Source of the DNA: Tubiluchus corallicola | Taxonomy: Eukaryota > Priapulida > Priapulimorpha > Priapulimorphida > Tubiluchidae | Direction: 5' to 3' | DNA: 62,000 nt | NCBI GenBank assembly: GCA_030141605.1 | Contig: JAQGDQ010000201.1 | Coordinates: 37,501-99,500, forward strand | In this document: in pieces, positions 56,101 to 62,000 of the stretch | Position numbering within the stretch: position 1 is the first letter of the stretch | How the letters are laid out: the number at the start of each line of letters is the position of its first letter | The notes under the pieces: model-generated | What the model was told of the DNA's origin: nothing | Seen by the model: only the letters and a program-made list of their open reading frames with translations | The model's database searches: none | Program-made: the position numbers and the translations under genes

Positions 56101-56689
56101 TCATTAGTTGAAAAATTGAGTTCAAATTTACAAAATTAAGTAAGAACTTCTTAGATACTGACTGTTCAAAAACAAAAAAGAATAAAACCATTTCGGAAAG
56201 TGCATTTTATTTCTACTTTATTTATTACAGAAACATAAAATAGCAGCTCCTTTAGAATTTCAGCTAATTTCTGTAGTTTCCTTTTTAAGACAAGGAATTG
56301 GCAGTTTTAAAAATAGAAAATACTAAGAGGCTATCCTTAATATTGCTGTTTCAGGGTAAATTAGCAACATTTTAGCTATACGCAAATTGGGACATTGAAA
56401 CAACAATTCATGGGCTAACTTAATTTTGACAAATTTTAAAACCGTAGATAAGATTCATAAAAAGTGATTTTATTTTGAAAGGCTTGCCTGTTTAGACTTC
56501 AGTTCGTTCAATGCCCAAAATATGCAAGTAACACATTACCACAAGCAGAAAATTTTACAATATGTCGGTATCATTTAAAACCGTGTAGGCCTATTTCGAG
56601 GTACCAGTGTAATTACGTAATACGTACATTTCCTAACTGCGTGTGACGATTACTCTTTAGCGAGATTTTGACGCAAAAGTAGTCAAAAC
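53161..56689. other. non-coding stretch with the AT hairpin
   Basis: Apart from the hairpin at 54.7 kb, only short frames occur, none of them recognised. Confidence 0.4.
54732..54787. repeat. AT-rich perfect-ended hairpin
   Basis: GTTCAGACTAGGATATATAT at the left end pairs with the reverse complement ending CCTAGTCTGAAC. The middle is (AT)n with two further CCTAG boxes. A smaller hairpin (GTCTCC..GGAGAC) lies at about 54697-54714. Confidence 0.9.
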
Positions 56690-56863
56690 TGATTAGGATT
56701 TGGCAACACTGAGCACACTGCAGCGGAACAGATGTTATTCGTTAACGAGAAGTTGTGCAAACAGTCGTACTGCTTCGAAGGAAATTTCATGATGTTGTCA
56801 GCGTTAGAGTTGCTGTATTTATTATAGTTCTGTCGACGTCTGTGGGTTTTAGTTCAGCATAGG
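56690..56863 (+). other. possible 5' non-coding exon of a second gene
   Basis: A slightly GC-richer stretch ends TTCAGCATAG|GTAATGAT, a usable donor. About 230 bases later a good acceptor precedes a short ATG exon (57094). Exon start not determinable. Confidence 0.22.
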
Positions 56864-57093
56864 TAATGATCTGCTTCTAGTGCAGTTTCAATAGTTTCAA
56901 ACTTGCTTGCCTACTTGTTACACAACTTAAAGATACTTGACTGCTCCGTGGCGTACAACTTGCAGTAGTGATCTGTGACTTCTTAGTGGCTATAAGTCTA
57001 ATTATATTAGTAAAGTAAACTAAGAAGTTCTGCAATCATTATCCAATAAATTAAGTACCGAAGCATTGTCGTGAAATTTGAAACTTTTCACAG

Positions 57094-57118
57094 GCATACT
57101 TCATTATGGACAAAAGAG
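57094..57118 (+). CDS. possible start-codon exon (MDKR) of a second gene
   Basis: Acceptor CTTTTCACAG, 12 bases, then ATG GAC AAA AGA G, then donor GTAAGTACAG. Both splice sites are near consensus and the exit phase is 1. No downstream exon with matching phase could be proved within the window. Confidence 0.28.
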
Positions 57119-57708
57119 GTAAGTACAGTTTTCACCCATCATCGCAGTTAACAGTCGAGGGTGTAGACTACATCCGACGAATATCAATAGCGGTATACTG
57201 CTTGGCGTAGTATCCGTATAATTGTTACTTTTCAACTAATTGGGAAGGAATTTCAAGTAAGCATTTCAGCTGTGTAGCTTCATAAATCGTACAGTTTCAC
57301 CATAAAATGGAAGAACAGATACAACGTGTCAAATTTAAAGGCCTGTACAACATGCATGTAAGCCTGTTGCGTGATTTAGTAGCCAGAATGTTAAATAGTT
57401 AATGCTGAATGGTAAGTGGTAATTTCTTTTGTTTAAAGCATTACCTATGTGCTCAATGTTACCAAACTTTGATAATTATTTTATTATAATATTGTTCTGA
57501 GAGCCACTTCTTGGTATGCAAGAGGTACATTGAGTTGCTTTTTATGGCAGATACCATCTAAAACAGTGCTCCATGGGACAATATACTGATTAAACTCCCA
57601 ATTACCTTGACACAAAAATTGTAAAAGTAGATTAATATCTGCTGAGAGGCCCAAACAAGGAAATTCACAATTGTTTGGGTTTCAATATCAATATCAATTT
57701 TGTTTGAC

Positions 57709-58014
57709 CTTCACTGGTTTCTGATTAAATACAGGGTAGATTTTAAAATATTACTGCTTGTTTACAAATGTGTGCATCAGCTGGCGCCCGGTTGTCTTTA
57801 GGAGTTAATTTCGTGGTGTCTTTCACAAGGTAGCTTTCCTTCAGCAAATTTAATGAACTTGGTCCAACTGAGAACAAAACTAGTCACTTGTGGAGGACAT
57901 CTTTCTCATCTGCCACTCCTCTGTGCCAGAGACAAACACCTATTCACCTATGGTCAGAGTCACTATAAACTTAAAAAACACGCTTCAAAACCTTTTTATT
58001 CCACAAAGCTTTAA
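57709..58014 (+). pseudogene. LINE reverse-transcriptase C-terminal remnant
   Basis: One frame of 102 codons, broken by one internal TAG and ending in TAA. It reads LHWF, then FKILLLVYKCVHQLAPG, then ELISW, and ends KPFYSTKL-like. LHWLPV..R..FKILLL.YK.L...AP.YL is a conserved block of CR1/L2-like LINE polyproteins. No upstream RT domain remains: a 5'-truncated copy. Confidence 0.8.
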
Positions 58015-58173
58015 ACTTGTAATTACTTATTACTTAATCAAATTAATTTAATTGAATTTACATTGTAACTATGCCTTAAATTTTATAATTATGTATAATG
58101 TAATAAATGGATTATTTGTCTATACCTAGTTTTATTGTAGCATACAATTTTTAAGCCCAGTCATATTGTGTTG

Positions 58174-58185
58174 GTATTATTATTA

Positions 58186-58248
<63 letters not shown>
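58174..58248 (+). repeat. (TTA)n microsatellite, probable LINE tail
   Basis: About 25 trinucleotide copies with one TTG, starting 160 bp after the LINE stop codon. It is the same tail type as the SINEs at 3.3 and 25.5 kb. Confidence 0.9.
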
Positions 58249-58249
<1 letters not shown>

Positions 58250-58911
58250 ATTAGAGGCTTGTATTCAGTAGACAGTAGACAGGTATAACCAGCTGGACAA
58301 AAAACTAACCTGGAAATCAATGGGGAATGGGCCACATATAACATTAGGGTTCCTTGCTTTTCTGCCTAAGTTTTGTCAGTGATTTGATTACTACGTGGCA
58401 TAATCAGAAAGTGCTACCATTTTGGTCTGATGTAAAACATCTGTAAATTGTTTAGGTTACTAAGGGTGAGTTTTGTCCATTGTAATGATGATAGAAACGA
58501 CGTAAACTGTAATTATAAAAATTTTGGTGTATTTTTAAAATTTATAGTAGTTGTTGGATTGTTAATGGTTTTTAAAGGTGATGGCCAGATGGGAAATTTT
58601 TGGTGAATCTCGCTTTATGTAATAATTGTATTACATAAAACCATCTCATTTGAACATTGACACCCATATAATATTTCTAACTTAATGCAAAATGGAACCT
58701 CTGCATCAGCGCTGTCCTTCAATTGATGTTCCAGCAGATAGACACTGGGCAGCCTGGACTACTAATATATAGATAAGTGGGCTGTTTCGACGTTAACAAT
58801 GTTAGCATGGTTTAATCAGATAAGAATAAGACACTATAAGGCTTAAATGTATATACCGCTATCAAGTGAAACTTACGTACGCTAGCTACTATGTTTGCTT
58901 AGGAAACTGAA

Positions 58912-59178
58912 CAAGTGTTCTCCTGTCGGTTCTCTTCAGCTTTTAAATCTTTCGTTTTGTGTATATGATATTGTATGGACTGACTAGGTAATAAATTTTC
59001 AAGTGTTCTCCTGTCGGTTCTCTTCAGCTTTTAAATCTTTCGTTTTGTGTATATGATATTGTATGGACTGACTAGGTAATAAATTTTCAAGTGTTCTCCT
59101 GTCGGTTCTCTTCAGCTTTTAAATCTTTCGTTTTGTGTATATGATATTGTATGGACTGACTAGGTAATAAATTTTCAA
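58912..59178 (+). repeat. three exact 88-bp tandem copies
   Basis: Copies start at 58912, 59000 and 59088 and appear identical, each beginning CAAGTGTTCTCCTGTCGG and ending GGTAATAAATTTT. Each unit carries one AATAAA. Confidence 0.97.
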
Positions 59179-59604
59179 TTTTGTGGGCTATATAAATTAT
59201 TATGTTGTACGTACTATATTTGCATTGAAGGACTATGTCTAGCCCTATGTAAGAATTATCACCTGAGTCTGTGTATTTAGATCCCGGTTTAGATTGTTTT
59301 CCTTGTAGACTTGCAATTAAAGTACTTGACCCTGTAGAATGCGGTTCTTCAACCTTAAACCTTAGGCCAAATCAGTTAGATTATTGACCTTGACAAACTT
59401 AAACAGATGGCTATTATAATCACCCTGTCATTTAGCAATTACATGTTAAAGCAAGGCAGATAAACTGTCAAGGGTCTAAATTAGTAACTTGACATTTTAT
59501 GGTTTTAATTGGTTTTCAGCAAAAAGTGTTGTGAAATTTGTTTTTTATTATGTTATTTCATTTATGTGTGCAATTCCGTATTTATGCGTTTAAATTCTAC
59601 AGTA

Positions 59605-59807
59605 CTGTTTACCCGTATGCCAGTGAGGCACCGGTACTACCAGCTAAAATTAATGTGCATCCAAGTGTGAGACAACAAGCTGGTACTGACGGGGCCTACA
59701 GTTCAACTACAGTAGCTCAACAGCCTCAACAGTTCGTTGCAATTGTGATACCGAGTTGCCTTAGACCAGTTCGTAGTTTCTTTCTTTCGTGGGTTTTTGC
59801 AATGTAA
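59605..59807 (+). other. unplaced open stretch, possible exon
   Basis: After TTCTACAG, a 67-codon frame (phase-2 entry) reads VYPYASEAPVLPAKINVH and later VAQQPQQFVAIVIP, then stops with TAA. A strong donor (TTTAAG|GTGAGT) at 59902 lies past the stop. Its entry phase does not match the MDKR exon. No family recognised. Confidence 0.15.
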
Positions 59808-59902
59808 ATATAGCCTGAGTTTTAAGTACCCTAAACCAGTCTCGTGTTTCGTGGTGCTGTAGTCAAATTACCTGATATGCGTGGGCGTTTCCCGTATTTA
59901 AG

Positions 59903-62000
59903 GTGAGTGTTCAGGTGTCTACGCGCTACATACTTAGAAACGCAGATTTGATCATTTCGTCAACTTGTTTAGCTGATTTTGGGAAAATAGAATTAAAGAC
60001 TGGCTCTTGTACTGTGGACCTATAGTGCAACAGATAACGGCCAGCTAATTAAAAGCAGATCCCAGAATCTAATTATTTACACCAGTTAAACCCCAACAAG
60101 TTTGACTGTGAAGTAGTTACACTCTTTCAATTTACCAGTATTATTAAAGTTTTTTATCCAGTTTGTGTGACATGATACAGTGATACAGATTCATGTAATG
60201 ACTAAGTTATAGTGGAACGTCATCTTATTTCAGAACGACGTTTTGCTAACATAAAATGATGAAACTCGTTAAAATGTGCAGTTATTTCATTAATTAACTT
60301 TCAATTTATGAGGCACTGTGTAATTTATGTATCATTAATTTCAGTTGTTCTGTAAATTTTTACACTCACTGGATTCAAATCTGAGTCTGTGCCTCAGAAC
60401 TGCAAATGTGTAGGTTTTGATATCTATGTACACATTATTTAATTATATTACAAATTAATTTGTAAATGTTTCAACCTTCTTAAATTTAAAACAACCTAAA
60501 TTGAGCTTTTCGACTGCCATCAAATTAACAGGTCACATGTCTCCCATTTGTTATACAATTATCACATTAATCAAACATACTTACGTAACTAGTGTGAATA
60601 GAGCTTAATGCTACACAAGCATAATTAATGTTGAATCCTATCAGATGTAGGGAGGACGTATATGAACTCATACTAATAAATTTATTGGGCTAACACAGAA
60701 CATTAGTCAAAATATAAAATCATAAAAATGTTGTTTAGAATTTTAATAAATTCATGCTTGGCTTTAAATTTCGGTAGAGCTGTAGGTACTTTTATTTATA
60801 ATGTCAATGTAAATAAAAGATTATTATTAGGGTTACTACACACAAATCACTTAACCGTTGAACAAGTGATCTCTCGGACCACTAACATTTTGGCTGTTGT
60901 TACCATTCTGGCTTTGTAGCCGTAAAAGTATTAGGGTAAACGCTGTAGCAGTTTTGCTAACGCAAATGTGTATTTTGTTAAATGACAGATAATTTCAAAA
61001 CCGATAGGTGGTGGGACTGTTAGGCTGAAGAAACAGAGCTGAGTGTTTTTACCTTTGATAAATAACTGGTTTTTACATTTTGAGTTAAGCAATTGCTAAT
61101 GCATACTGTTTTCATTTCTTTTTTCTAGTTTCAGGATTTTGTGCAACTTTGCACGCAATGTAGTGATTTCATTGATGGATGGAAATCTTTAAAACACACA
61201 GTGCTTAGATGTTAGCTTACATGCACGCATATAGAACTTTTTAACAAGGAGTGATAAATCAGGGTTTCTGAATACCTGACAACACTAATCCTGGATTAAT
61301 TGCAAGCTTGAATCTTCTCTTCCTAACTGGATAGCAAAGTAAGTTGAATTGGCTTTCAAAATTGTAATTGTACAGACGTTTGTAGTTCTCGAGTTTGCAA
61401 TTTCAGGCTTGAGTGAGTATTACAAACTACATATTCAGTCAATTCATGTAAGTTATGAATTCATGATGTATCTTTCGCTATTTTTTTATTTCACAGTAAA
61501 CAATAAGAACTGCCAACCTAATAGTATCATTGGTCTGCATTTGGAATTTTTCGAAAAAATAACAAGAACAGAGTGGAATTGACTTAGGTACACAATTGTG
61601 TAACAGTGAAAACGCATTTTTGTCACATTTTATGGTGTTGCCACTGTGTTGGCTTTTGTACATGTATGTTCAGTAAAAACACAAAATGTTGGCTTATGTA
61701 CAGGTTTCTGCGTAATGAGGTTGCAAATTGACATGGAATGCCTTACAACAATTTTGAAAAATGCAGCGTTAAAAATGCTAAATGGACATGGTTAACCGCT
61801 TGCATACAAAGTTGTGGAAAAAGCAGATTAAGTTGATCTTTGTGCAAGTTTAACTTTATTAGCTATTAAAAGAATATGCCTTTACATATTTAAATTTTAC
61901 TCATTATTAAAAGAAAATTTTCTTGGTTTCTGTTAGTGTTTTTCGACAATCATTTACAGCCAGCTGAACATCTTATGATTTTGTTAATTTAGGAAACAAA
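59903..62000. other. unassigned end of window
   Basis: Several short frames, including one reading FQDFVQLCTQCSDFIDGW after TTTTTTCTAG at about 61131. It has no matching donor or phase partner. Possibly an intron of the second gene suggested at 57.1 kb. Confidence 0.25.

Noticed and set aside
59605-59807. Joining this open stretch to the MDKR exon at 57094
   Set aside because: Exit phase 1 versus entry phase 2; the other two frames hit stops quickly.

Overview
The window looks like AT-rich nuclear DNA from an invertebrate animal. The main coding content is one multi-exon gene with GT-AG introns. Around it lie long non-coding stretches, many microsatellites, and worn SINEs, LINEs and inverted-repeat DNA transposons. 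Nothing here is bacterial: there are no operons, no ribosome binding sites and no long intron-free genes. I cannot name the species from sequence alone.

The one confident gene lies on the plus strand at about 20.7-37.2 kb (20713-37164). I resolved 20 coding exons. All donor and acceptor phases agree, giving 1,074 residues downstream of an unproven signal-peptide exon. The product is a type I cell-surface adhesion receptor. It has seven Ig domains, one fibronectin type III domain, a divergent four-cysteine membrane-proximal module, one transmembrane helix and a cytoplasmic tail of about 165 residues. The tail carries a PPAY (PPxY) motif and ends in EVVV, a class II PDZ ligand. Among families I know, this layout is closest to Echinoid, with nephrin second. 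Ig domain 3 lacks both canonical cysteines.

The gene's introns and 3' end are full of small mobile elements: a tRNA-derived SINE (25.4 kb), a fold-back pair of tRNA-like heads (26.3-26.5 kb), a Tc1/mariner-like element (28.3-29.1 kb), an inverted-repeat element (35.6-36.4 kb) and a hAT-like element with a perfect 8-bp target duplication (37.5-37.9 kb) just after the stop codon.

Left flank (1-18.4 kb): a dispersed repeat (0.94-1.6 kb) with a second copy at 38.2 kb, a minus-strand SINE with a long (TTA/TTG)n tail (3.2-3.5 kb), a 21-bp tandem array (10.5 kb), and an unusual element bounded by inverted arrays of a GTGCCATTTTTACC motif (11.5-12.6 kb). No confident gene was found there.

Right flank (37.9-62 kb): the second dispersed-repeat copy with three 150-bp repeats (38.2-39.2 kb), LINE remnants (41.7, 46.7-47.5 and 57.7-58.0 kb), a 590-bp fold-back element (48.6-49.1 kb), a 49-bp minisatellite (50.2-50.9 kb), an AT-rich hairpin (54.7 kb) and an exact triple 88-bp repeat (58.9-59.2 kb). 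A possible start of a second plus-strand gene lies at 56.7-57.1 kb. I could not follow it further.
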